NCBI RefSeq assembly: GCF_005601135.1
Contig: NZ_CP039381.1
Location: forward strand, 2,167,941-2,231,940
Source: Ruminococcus bovis
Lineage (GTDB): Bacteria; Bacillota; Clostridia; Oscillospirales; Acutalibacteraceae
DNA: 64,000 bases
Reading direction: 5' to 3'
Shown here piece by piece: positions 17,320-24,557 of this stretch (the first letter of the stretch is position 1; every line of letters begins with the position of its first letter). A model generated the notes under the pieces. The model searched no databases. It had not been told where the DNA came from and saw only the letters and a list, made by a program, of their open reading frames with translations. Made by a program: the position numbers and the translations under genes.

Positions 17320-18000
17320 TTATTTACAAGCCTTATTAATGCAGTTAATAGCATTTAGACTTCTAGGGTAACCAATATATGGAACACATTGTAAAACAAC
17401 TTTAATTAAAAATTCTTTGTCATTGCCCATATTCATATTGCCTTTTGAATGTGCAATAAGCTGAGGTTCACAACCACCTTGAGCAGATAAGAAACAGAAA
17501 GTAATCATTTCTCTTTCTGCAAGAGTAAGACCTTTTCTTGTGTAGTAGTCACCAAAGCAATTATCAGCTAACCACTTGTTGATAGTACCTGCTTTCCAGG
17601 CCTCATTCATATGTTCACCAAAGATAGTAGCTTGAGCTTCAATACCTTTTTCAAGTCTGTCTTCAAGTGTAGTAGTACATTGACTTTCAAGTGGCATCTC
17701 AATATTTCTTTCAGCAAATACTTCATTAGTAATGTTTAAGAAGTTAAGAGTTCTGCCATAACCAAGATAGTCAGTAGCCTGATATACAACTTCTTTAATT
17801 ACAATAGGACTAACTTTGTCATCAAGTGCTTTGCCTAGCATTTCTCTGTATGCATCAGTACCTTGACAACCGATAAGTGTTGCAAGAATAGCCATATATC
17901 TAGTCTTAGTGTCTAGACTTTCTTCAGCATTTACAACTTCATCAAATGCAAAATGATTGAATCTTTCAATATATTCAGGATCAGTAATCTTTAAGTTCAT
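17320..18000 (-). CDS. carboxymuconolactone decarboxylase family protein, two-domain
   Basis: A 226-residue protein with two CMD/AhpD-like helical domains (about 10-95 and 120-220). Each half carries the family pattern: TKTRYMAILATLIGCQGTDA in the first, LTLAEREMITFCFLSAQGGC in the second, with cysteines C45 and near C182 at the position used in the redox-active members. Enzymes of this fold include decarboxylases and peroxide-reducing AhpD; the reaction here is unknown. It is the last gene of a cupin-flavodoxin-CMD operon, a combination that suggests a redox or quinone-related task. Confidence 0.75.
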   Translation of the reverse strand: MNLKITDPEYIERFNHFAFDEVVNAEESLDTKTRYMAILATLIGCQGTDAYREMLGKALDDKVSPIVIKEVVYQATDYLGYGRTLNFLNITNEVFAERNIEMPLESQCTTTLEDRLEKGIEAQATIFGEHMNEAWKAGTINKWLADNCFGDYYTRKGLTLAEREMITFCFLSAQGGCEPQLIAHSKGNMNMGNDKEFLIKVVLQCVPYIGYPRSLNAINCINKACK

Positions 18001-18009
18001 ATTATCACC

Positions 18010-18483
18010 TTATAAACTTTCTACCCAGTTTTTGATTTCATCATCAGAAATATGGTTCATCATTCTACCCTTATCCCATTTTGTGCTACTGTCACATAGA
18101 GGCTTTAGTACATCAACAGTTCTACCTAGACCACTGCCACCGGAAGTAGCAAATGGAATTACTTTCTTGTTGGAGAAGTCATAACTTTCTAGGAAAGTAT
18201 CAATAATGTTAGGAGCAACATACCACCAAATAGGGAAGCCAACAAAAACTTCATCATACTGTTCCATATTTTCAACCTTAGATTTAATTTCAGGTCTAAA
18301 GTCAAGATGGTCCTTTTCATAAGTAGTCCTACTTTTCTTGTCCATCCAGTCTAGGTCTTTACTTGTGTATTTTTCAGTAGGTTTAATTTCAAATAAATCA
18401 GCATTTGCAATATTAGCAAGTCTTTCTGCAACGCTTTTTGTAACACCACTTGCTGAAAAATAAGCTACTAATTTCTTACTCAT
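18010..18483 (-). CDS. flavodoxin family protein
   Basis: A 157-residue flavodoxin with the FMN phosphate loop YFSASGVTKSVAERLA near the N-terminus and GFPIWWYVAP around residue 79, which places an aromatic next to the isoalloxazine ring, and TSGGSGLG near residue 113. It shuttles electrons in the cytoplasm. Its ATG immediately follows the stop of the cupin gene (no gap) and it precedes the CMD gene by 9 nt. Confidence 0.87.
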   Translation of the reverse strand: MSKKLVAYFSASGVTKSVAERLANIANADLFEIKPTEKYTSKDLDWMDKKSRTTYEKDHLDFRPEIKSKVENMEQYDEVFVGFPIWWYVAPNIIDTFLESYDFSNKKVIPFATSGGSGLGRTVDVLKPLCDSSTKWDKGRMMNHISDDEIKNWVESL

Positions 18484-18927
18484 TTATTTTTCCTCCAATT
18501 TGTTATATTCTTCATCACTAACTTCTTCACACCACTCATTGGAAGTTTCTTCACCGGGAACTTCTACTGCAATGTGTGAGAACCAGCTGTCTTTCTTAGC
18601 ACCATGCCAATGTTTAACTTCAGGTGGAATTGTAATAACAGAGCCTTCCTTTAGTTCAACTGCATCTTTGCCTTCTTCCTGATACCAACCTTCACCGGCA
18701 GTACAGATAAGTAGTTGTCCACCACCACTCTTAGCGTGATGAATGTGCCAGTTGTTTCTACAACCCGGTTCAAATGTAACATTAGCTAGGAATACTGCTG
18801 TATCCTTAGGATTAGTTAGTGGATTCAAAAATGAATTACCAACAAAATACTTTGCAAAAGCATCATTAGGATTACCTGTGCCAAATTTGTTGGCTTTGTC
18901 AAATTCTTTCTTATCTAAATACTTCAT
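18484..18927 (-). CDS. cupin domain protein
   Basis: A 147-residue single-cupin protein. The metal-binding motif 1 is seen as NNWHIHHAKSGGGQLLICTAGEGWYQEEG (His59, His61/62 region) and motif 2 as PEVKHWHGA. Such proteins associated with CMD genes are often annotated as quercetinase- or decarboxylase-like, but the substrate is unknown. First gene of the operon; GAGGAAAAG precedes its ATG. The 90 nt upstream to the LysR gene probably hold the promoter. Confidence 0.78.
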   Translation of the reverse strand: MKYLDKKEFDKANKFGTGNPNDAFAKYFVGNSFLNPLTNPKDTAVFLANVTFEPGCRNNWHIHHAKSGGGQLLICTAGEGWYQEEGKDAVELKEGSVITIPPEVKHWHGAKKDSWFSHIAVEVPGEETSNEWCEEVSDEEYNKLEEK

Positions 18928-19017
18928 TTACTTTTCCTCCTGTCTGATAAATAACTTATTATATTATTCCTTATTTACATTATATATCCTTAATAATACA
19001 ATGTCTAATACTTAAAA

Positions 19018-19899
19018 TTAATTGTTAGTTATGCCTTTTAGGTATTGTTCTATAAACTCAATAAATGTTGATGTAGCAGTAGAAAATATACAGTCTTTCT
19101 TCCAAATTAACACAGTTTCACTTTCAATTTTAGGACTGAAAGGAACAAATTTTAAACCATCATATTTACAGTTAAGTTCTATTCCTACAACACAACTTTC
19201 TGTACTTTTGCCCATCATAGCTTGATTGTATATTAAATTACCTTTTCCCACAATCATATTACCACTGCTTTTACCTAGCCAACTGTTTACTTTTTGTTGC
19301 ATAAACTTGTTCATAGATACAATCATAGGAAGATTTTTTAAGTCCTTAGGTTCAACAAATTCCTTGTTAGCTAATTCACATTCTTCACAAATGTAAACAC
19401 CCCAAAGTTCCTTAACAGGCATAGTAACATAGTTATATTTGTCTATATCAATAGGAGTTTGTACAAGTCCAATGTCAAGAAGTCCACTTTCTATTCTGTC
19501 AAAAACACTGTAACCGTTGCCACTATGTAAGTCAAATTGTACAAGTGGATATTTCTTCCTAAATTCAGCAATAATATCACCTAAAATTTTAGAAGACAAA
19601 AATTCCCCACAACCAATATTTATTACACCTTCAAGTTCCTTTTCATTGTAAGAAAGTTCCTTGACTGTCTTATCGGCTAAGGATAAAATTTCCTGTGCTC
19701 TTCTTTTAAGAATTAATCCATCCTCAGTTAAAGAAATGTTGTGATTGTTTCTTATAAATAACTTTGTGCCTAGTTCTTTTTCAAGTTGAGCAATTTGCCT
19801 TGATAGGGTAGGTTGAGTTATATGTAAAAGCTGACTTGCTTTAGTAAAATTTTTTTCATTAGCAATAACTAAAAAATAATTCAAAACTCTAAGTTCCAT
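19018..19899 (-). CDS. LysR-family transcriptional regulator
   Basis: A 293-residue LysR regulator. The N-terminal winged helix is typical (MELRVLNYFLVIANEKNFTK, ITQPTLSRQIAQLE), followed by an effector-binding domain beginning GVINIGCGEF. It lies on the same strand upstream of the cupin-flavodoxin-CMD operon and downstream of a second flavodoxin, so it probably controls one or both. ATG 19899 is taken as the start; a TTG 12 nt upstream is in frame. Confidence 0.88.
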   Translation of the reverse strand: MELRVLNYFLVIANEKNFTKASQLLHITQPTLSRQIAQLEKELGTKLFIRNNHNISLTEDGLILKRRAQEILSLADKTVKELSYNEKELEGVINIGCGEFLSSKILGDIIAEFRKKYPLVQFDLHSGNGYSVFDRIESGLLDIGLVQTPIDIDKYNYVTMPVKELWGVYICEECELANKEFVEPKDLKNLPMIVSMNKFMQQKVNSWLGKSSGNMIVGKGNLIYNQAMMGKSTESCVVGIELNCKYDGLKFVPFSPKIESETVLIWKKDCIFSTATSTFIEFIEQYLKGITNN

Positions 19900-19938
19900 A
19901 TTTATCACCAAATTAATTATAACATATTGTTAAATAAT

Positions 19939-19981
19939 AAGAAAGACAGTATAGAAACAATTACGCTATACTATCTTTCTT
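19939..19981 (-). terminator. terminator after the second flavodoxin gene
   Basis: AAGAAAGACAGTATAG (19939-19954) pairs with CTATACTATCTTTCTT (19966-19981) with one mismatch. On the - strand it follows the flavodoxin stop by about 45 nt and is trailed by TTATTATTT. Confidence 0.7.
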
Positions 19982-20026
19982 GTGTAAAGATATGATTAAT
20001 TTAGTAGATGTTTAGTGTAAATAGAT

Positions 20027-20548
20027 TTATTCATCAATGCTTTTCTTTGCCCAAGAGGTAACTTTACTTTCAGAATTTTCTGACTCAGCACCATGAATAG
20101 CAAGACCTGCTTTAACATTAGCACCAATACAAATTTTCTTTAAGTCGTTTACTGAGTTACCAAGACCACTACCCTCATGTGTCATTAAAGGCAATACATT
20201 TTTACCGTTAAAATCTAACTTCTCAATAAGAGAAAATACTGCCATAGGGTAAGTACCCCACCAACATGGACCACAAATAAAAATGTTATCATATTCTTCA
20301 ATACTGTCAAGATACTTTTTTAGTTCAGGTCTTGCATTGCTATTGAATTCATCTTTTGCCTCTTTAGTACATTGAGTGTAGTTTTCTGAATATTCATTTA
20401 CAGTTTCAACTTCAAATAAATCTCCACCAACTGCATTACTAATATACTCAGCACAAATTTCAGTATTGCCTTTCTTAAGGCTTACAATATTTCCATTAAC
20501 ATAATTCTCACCTTTTCGTGAATAATAGATGATTAAATTTTTACTCAT
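20027..20548 (-). CDS. flavodoxin family protein
   Basis: A 173-residue flavodoxin with the N-terminal FMN loop YYSRKGENYVNG, GPCWWGTYPM near residue 92 and THEGSGLGNS near residue 120. Longer in the FMN loop than the flavodoxin at 18010-18483 and only distantly similar. TTGGAGG precedes ATG 20548. It stands upstream of the LysR gene and has its own terminator. Confidence 0.86.
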   Translation of the reverse strand: MSKNLIIYYSRKGENYVNGNIVSLKKGNTEICAEYISNAVGGDLFEVETVNEYSENYTQCTKEAKDEFNSNARPELKKYLDSIEEYDNIFICGPCWWGTYPMAVFSLIEKLDFNGKNVLPLMTHEGSGLGNSVNDLKKICIGANVKAGLAIHGAESENSESKVTSWAKKSIDE

Positions 20549-20662
20549 AAAGATTCCTCCAAATTTACAAATTTACTCTACATTTTAATTATATTTAAAA
20601 AGTACCTATAATTCAATTCTTTATACTTATGTAAATAATAAGTATAACTTATTAATTTCTTC

Positions 20663-20691
20663 TTGACATATATAAACTAAAGTGTTATTAT
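20663..20691 (+). promoter_or_regulatory. strong promoter of the riboswitch transcript
   Basis: Consensus TTGACA (20663-20668), 17-nt spacer, TATTAT (20686-20691). Transcription would start near 20697, right at the 5' strand of riboswitch helix P1. Confidence 0.85.
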
Positions 20692-20696
20692 GAAAC

Positions 20697-20784
20697 TACC
20701 ATAAAGAGTGCGTGAGGGAGTAAGCCCTATGATCGCACACCAACCTACCAAAAGGCAAGGTGGTAAAGCTTAACCGATGGTGTG
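20697..20784 (+). promoter_or_regulatory. SAM-I-clan riboswitch aptamer lacking helix P4
   Basis: Read against the SAM-I fold: P1 ACCAU (20698-20702)/AUGGU (20777-20781); J1/2 AAAGAG (20703-20708); P2 GUGCG/CGCAC (20708-20712/20734-20738) with a kink-turn UGA..UGA and GGG/CCC; P3 ACC/GGU (20739-20741/20762-20764) with the core AA (20742-20743) opposite U20761, then CC/GG. The loop of P2 (UAAG, 20721-20724) pairs with CUUA (20769-20772), the position of the SAM-I pseudoknot, with different but complementary bases. The core residues that contact SAM in SAM-I are kept (AA, U, C, G and the A-U/U-A of P1). P4 is absent, as in the SAM-IV and SAM-I/IV groups. Ligand assignment is by fold. Confidence 0.82.
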
Positions 20785-20802
20785 TATATATTTAGTCTGG
20801 TC

Positions 20803-20836
20803 AACATCTATCGGTAACGATGGGTGTTATTTTTTT
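20803..20836 (+). terminator. riboswitch-controlled terminator
   Basis: AACATCTATC (20803-20812) pairs with GATGGGTGTT (20819-20828), followed by ATTTTTTT. A rival antiterminator, ACCGAT (20773-20778) with ATCGGT (20810-20815), uses part of P1 and part of the terminator. Ligand-stabilised P1 would free the terminator, so the switch is expected to turn the gene off when SAM is plentiful. Confidence 0.85.
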
Positions 20837-20877
20837 ACCTCTCTTTGTGGAATTATTACTCAAAGGGAGAATTTTTT

Positions 20878-21171
20878 ATGTCAAGAATTAAAAACTTATT
20901 AGCAGAAAATGAAGGAAGAATCTATGTTTATCTTAAGGACAATTCAGTAGCAAATCAGTTTATGATTGATGCCGAAAGTGAGGGCTTTACTTTTAGTGAT
21001 GGAAAGAAGCCAACTGAGAGAAAACCATCTGATATTATGGCAGTTAATAGGAACAACACAATTAATTATGTTGGTACAGTAGGTCATATTGCCTATCAAT
21101 CAACAGACAAAATTGGGGAAGAACCACTTATCAAGATTGATTACAGTGAAGTACTAAAACAATCAAAGTAA
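20878..21171 (+). CDS. small protein under the SAM riboswitch, function unknown
   Basis: A 97-residue soluble protein I do not recognise. ATG 20878 follows AAAGGGAG by 8 nt; the longer open frame upstream runs through the terminator and is not used. Visible features: an N-terminal basic helix (MSRIKNLLAENEG), a short strand IYVYLKD, a central charged stretch (GKKPTERKPSDIMAVN) and TINYVGTVGHIAY with a histidine; no membrane span, no cysteine at all. It is a single-gene unit bounded by the riboswitch and a terminator. Control by SAM suggests a role in sulfur amino acid or methyl metabolism, but that is inference from the leader only. Confidence 0.75.
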   Translation: MSRIKNLLAENEGRIYVYLKDNSVANQFMIDAESEGFTFSDGKKPTERKPSDIMAVNRNNTINYVGTVGHIAYQSTDKIGEEPLIKIDYSEVLKQSK

Positions 21172-21183
21172 AATCAATATGTA

Positions 21184-21227
21184 AAACAGAAAGGCTGATA
21201 CCACTTAGGTGTCAGCTATTTCTGTTT
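21184..21227 (+). terminator. terminator after the SAM-controlled gene
   Basis: Long hairpin: AAACAGAAA-GGCTGATACC against GGTGTCAGC-TATTTCTGTTT (21184-21227). T tract is weak, but the stem is about 18 bp. Confidence 0.7.
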
Positions 21228-21301
21228 AAATAAAAATTATAAGTACAAGCAAAATGCCAAATTCATTGAATAAAATGTACTAGTAATTTGGAGGTGGTGT
21301 T

Positions 21302-21988
21302 GTGCTGGAATTTATAAATTTTTTAGGTCAGTATATTTTTACCTTTATTCTTCACATATGTGGTAACGGAAAATTCCCTAAACCATTATCGGAAGAGAAA
21401 GAAAAGGAATACCTTCTAAAGTCCAAGAATGGCGATATTAAGGCTAGAAATATTTTAGTAGAACATAATTTGCGATTAGTAGCACATATTATTAAGAAAT
21501 ATTATGCAGTAAATGTTGACCAAGATGATTTAGTTTCAATCGGTACAATAGGACTTATTAAAGCCATAAATACCTTTGATATGGACAAAAATATAAAACT
21601 CAGCAGTTATGCATCAAGGTGTATTGAAAATGAAATTCTAATGCATTTTAGAAATTTGAAAAAGTCCTCACAAAATGTTTCTCTGGAAGATGCAGTTGAT
21701 ATTGACAAAGACGGTAACACCCTAAAATTAATGGACTTACTTTCTATTGATGATGACTTTGCAGATAACTTAGATAAAAAGCTAAATCTCCAAAAGATTA
21801 ATAAGTACCTAACTGAAACTTTAACAAAAAGAGAATTGCAAATAATTAACTTAAGATATGGACTAAACGGTAGTAAACCACTAACCCAAAGAGAAGTATC
21901 ATCAATTATGAATATTTCAAGATCATATGTTTCAAGAATAGAGAAAAAGGCTTTAGAAAAATTAAAAGAAAGGTATGATAACAACTGA
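21302..21988 (+). CDS. sigK: sporulation sigma factor SigK
   Basis: A 228-residue sigma factor of the late mother cell. It has the pro-sequence-like hydrophobic N-terminus (FINFLGQYIFTFILHICG), the typical PLSEEKEKEYL, the region 2 hallmark RNILVEHNLRLVAHIIKKYY and IGTIGLIKAINTFD, CIENEILMHFRNLKK and region 4 ending SRSYVSRIEKKALEKL. The gene is intact: no skin-like element splits it as in some Bacillus and Clostridioides strains. GTG 21302 follows GGAGGTGG. It supports the view that this is a spore former and fits the presence of cwlJ-gerQ. Confidence 0.93.
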   Translation: MLEFINFLGQYIFTFILHICGNGKFPKPLSEEKEKEYLLKSKNGDIKARNILVEHNLRLVAHIIKKYYAVNVDQDDLVSIGTIGLIKAINTFDMDKNIKLSSYASRCIENEILMHFRNLKKSSQNVSLEDAVDIDKDGNTLKLMDLLSIDDDFADNLDKKLNLQKINKYLTETLTKRELQIINLRYGLNGSKPLTQREVSSIMNISRSYVSRIEKKALEKLKERYDNN

Positions 21989-21996
21989 TTATTTTA

Positions 21997-22036
21997 AGCG
22001 AGTAAAGAGGAATTATCCTAATTACTCGCTTTTTCT
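21997..22036 (+). terminator. terminator of sigK
   Basis: AGCGAGTAA (21997-22005) pairs with TTACTCGCT (22022-22030), with an inner AGGA/TCCT stem, followed by TTTTTCT. Confidence 0.9.
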
Positions 22037-22037
22037 A

Positions 22038-22094
22038 TTGACAAAATAATTATGTGGGATTATAATATAACAGTGTTATATAACAATGTTATAT
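22038..22094 (+). promoter_or_regulatory. promoter and tandem operator of the TetR gene
   Basis: TTGACA (22038-22043), 17-nt spacer, TATAAT (22061-22066). Two overlapping copies of ATATAAC-N3-GTTATAT at 22065-22081 and 22078-22094, 13 bp apart, cover the -10 end, the start site and reach the ribosome binding site. This arrangement fits autorepression by the TetR protein encoded next. Confidence 0.8.
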
Positions 22095-22104
22095 GAGGTG
22101 TGGT

Positions 22105-22722
22105 ATGATAAATAAAGATAATGGAACACTTGAAAATATTTTAAATGCAGGTAAGGAAGAATTTTTAGAAAAAGGTTTCTTGTCTTCATCATTAAGAAAT
22201 ATTGTAAAGAAAGCTAATGTAACTACCGGTGCATTTTATGGTTATTTCTCTAACAAAGAGGCCTTGTTTAGTGGTCTTGTTGAAGAACAAGCAAAAACAG
22301 TAATGCATATGTTTATGGAGTCACAAGAAGAATTTGACAATATTCCTGACGAAAATAAAAGAGAAAATATGGGCAGTTGTTCAGGAGATTGTATTTCTAG
22401 ATGTGTAGAGTATATTTATGATAATTTTGATATTTTTAAGTTAATTATCTGTTGTTCACAGGGTACACCATATGAACACTTTATTCACAATATGGTGGAA
22501 GTGGAAGTTGAGTCAACTTATAGATTTATAGAAGTACAAAGAAAACTAGGTTATGAAGTACCGGAAATAGACAAGAAACTTTGTCATATTCTTGCAAGTG
22601 GTATGTTTGGTGGAATGTTTGAAATTGTAAGACACAATATGCCAAAAGAAGAGGCAGTTGTATATGTTAAACAACTTAGGGATTTCTATACTGCAGGTTG
22701 GGAAAAAATTATGGGGTTCTAA
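22105..22722 (+). CDS. TetR-family transcriptional repressor
   Basis: A 205-residue TetR regulator. The N-terminal helix-turn-helix reads ILNAGKEEFLEKGFLSSSLR and VKKANVTTGAFYGYFSNKEA; the C-terminal ligand domain is helical and unlike a named subfamily. ATG 22105 (GAGGTG just upstream) is preferred to ATG 22093, which lies in the operator. The double operator at its own promoter and the two efflux-type ABC genes that follow 60 nt later suggest it controls drug or metabolite export. Confidence 0.88.
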   Translation: MINKDNGTLENILNAGKEEFLEKGFLSSSLRNIVKKANVTTGAFYGYFSNKEALFSGLVEEQAKTVMHMFMESQEEFDNIPDENKRENMGSCSGDCISRCVEYIYDNFDIFKLIICCSQGTPYEHFIHNMVEVEVESTYRFIEVQRKLGYEVPEIDKKLCHILASGMFGGMFEIVRHNMPKEEAVVYVKQLRDFYTAGWEKIMGF

Positions 22723-22781
22723 TACCCTATATTTTTTACATATAGGTTAGCTACAACTAACTAATTTTTAGGAGGGATTTT

Positions 22782-24557
22782 ATGAAAAAGAAATCAAATC
22801 TATCAACCCTAATAGAATATGCAGGGAAATATAAAGTCCTTACATATCTTTCATGGGTACTGTCGGGTATTAGTGCATTAGTAGCATTAGTTCCTTTCAT
22901 TTATATTTGGAAAATTATCAAAGAAATTCTTGATAATATTTCTGACTTAAAGAATGCTGAGAACCTTGCATATGATGGTTGGATGGCAGTTATTTTTTCT
23001 GTACTTGCTATACTTATTTACATAGGTGCATTAATGTGTTCCCACTTATCAGCCTTTAGAGTACAAGCAAATTTAAGAAAAACTATGACTCACCATATCA
23101 CAACATTACCACTAGGCAAGATTGAGTCTTTCGGTAGTGGTAAATTAAGAAGTATTATTAATGAGTCTAGTGGTGCAACAGAAACATATCTTGCTCACCA
23201 ATTACCTGATATGGCAAATTCTTTCGTAACACCTATTGCACTATTATTTATGTTATTCTTCTTTGACTGGAGATTAGGTCTACTGAGTCTTATACCGGTT
23301 GTGTTAGCCTTTGTTATTATGGCGACTATGACAGGTAAAAGAATGCAGAAGAAAATGGAAGAATACCAAAATGCCCTTAATGATATGTCCAATGAAGCTG
23401 TCGAATATGTAAGAGGTATTCCTGTTGTAAAGACCTTTGGTCAGTCAGTATTTTCATTTAAAAGATTTAAGGGTGCTATTGACAGATATAGCAAATGGGC
23501 AATTTCATATACAAAAGAATTGCGTATGCCTATGACAATTTATACAATGCTTATTAACGGTGTGTTTGCATTTTTAATCAGTGCAACTTTGTTTTTCACA
23601 AGAGATACTATTACAACAGAGTTTATCCTAAATTTAATTTTCTACATAATCATTACACCTATTATTTCAGTAACATTGACAAAGACAATGCATGCAACTG
23701 AAAATAATCAAATTCTAAATGATGCAATGAATAGAATTAACTCTGTATTAGAGTTAGAACCTCTTTCATCATCAACTACTCCACAGTCACCTAAGGATGG
23801 TTCAGTTCAGCTAAAGAATGTTTCTTATAGCTATGATGGAAAGAAAAAAGCATTAAATAATGTTAGCCTAAAAATTAATTCAGGTGAAACAGTAGCATTT
23901 GTAGGACCATCAGGTGGTGGTAAATCTACTTTAGCAAATATTATTGCAAGATTCTTTGACCCTAATAGTGGTGAAGTTTTAATCGGCAATATTAATTCAA
24001 AGGATATTTCAAAAGAAGAATTGATGAATACAGTTTCTTTCGTATTCCAAAACAGTAGATTAATCAAAGGTACTATCTATGACAATGTAAAACTTGGCAA
24101 AGAAGATGCCACAAAAGAACAAGTGTTGTCAGCATTAGAAAAAGCTCAGTGTATGGATATTATAGATAAGTTACCTAACGGTATTGATACTTTAATAGGT
24201 ACTAACGGTATTTATCTATCAGGTGGTGAATGTCAGAGAATATCTATTGCCAGGGCAATATTAAAGGATAGTCCTATTGTTATTCTTGATGAGGCAACTG
24301 CCTTTGCTGATCCTGATAACGAAACAAAAGTACAACAAGCATTTAACACACTTTCAAAGGGTAAAACAGTTATTATGATTGCCCACAGACTTTCAACAGT
24401 TATTAATGCTGACAAAATCTTTGTTATTAATAACGGTGAAATTGCAGAAAGTGGTTCAAGTGAAGAATTAATTAATTCTAACGGTATCTTCAGTAGTATG
24501 TGGAAGAACTATCAAACCTCTGTAAATTGGAAAGTTAAGAAGGAGGTAGTAAAATGA
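22782..24557 (+). CDS. ABC transporter, fused membrane and ATP-binding half (first of a pair)
   Basis: A 591-residue exporter-type half transporter: six membrane spans in residues 1-310 and a nucleotide-binding domain from about 335. Walker A is GPSGGGKST, the signature LSGGECQR, and Walker B ends ILDEATAFADPDNE. The ATAFADP wording is typical of the YbtPQ/IrtAB-like branch, which includes siderophore transporters as well as exporters. It overlaps the next gene by 4 nt (ATGA), so the two form a heterodimer. The substrate is unknown. Confidence 0.9.
   Translation: MKKKSNLSTLIEYAGKYKVLTYLSWVLSGISALVALVPFIYIWKIIKEILDNISDLKNAENLAYDGWMAVIFSVLAILIYIGALMCSHLSAFRVQANLRKTMTHHITTLPLGKIESFGSGKLRSIINESSGATETYLAHQLPDMANSFVTPIALLFMLFFFDWRLGLLSLIPVVLAFVIMATMTGKRMQKKMEEYQNALNDMSNEAVEYVRGIPVVKTFGQSVFSFKRFKGAIDRYSKWAISYTKELRMPMTIYTMLINGVFAFLISATLFFTRDTITTEFILNLIFYIIITPIISVTLTKTMHATENNQILNDAMNRINSVLELEPLSSSTTPQSPKDGSVQLKNVSYSYDGKKKALNNVSLKINSGETVAFVGPSGGGKSTLANIIARFFDPNSGEVLIGNINSKDISKEELMNTVSFVFQNSRLIKGTIYDNVKLGKEDATKEQVLSALEKAQCMDIIDKLPNGIDTLIGTNGIYLSGGECQRISIARAILKDSPIVILDEATAFADPDNETKVQQAFNTLSKGKTVIMIAHRLSTVINADKIFVINNGEIAESGSSEELINSNGIFSSMWKNYQTSVNWKVKKEVVK

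Noticed and set aside
20697-20784. c-di-GMP-I, M-box or purine riboswitch for the 20.7 kb leader
   Set aside because: Some short strings resemble c-di-GMP-I or M-box ends, but the order of helices, the pseudoknot and the P3 core fit the SAM-I clan position by position and none of the others.
21302-21988. skin-type interruption of sigK
   Set aside because: The frame is continuous from region 2 through region 4 without an inserted element.
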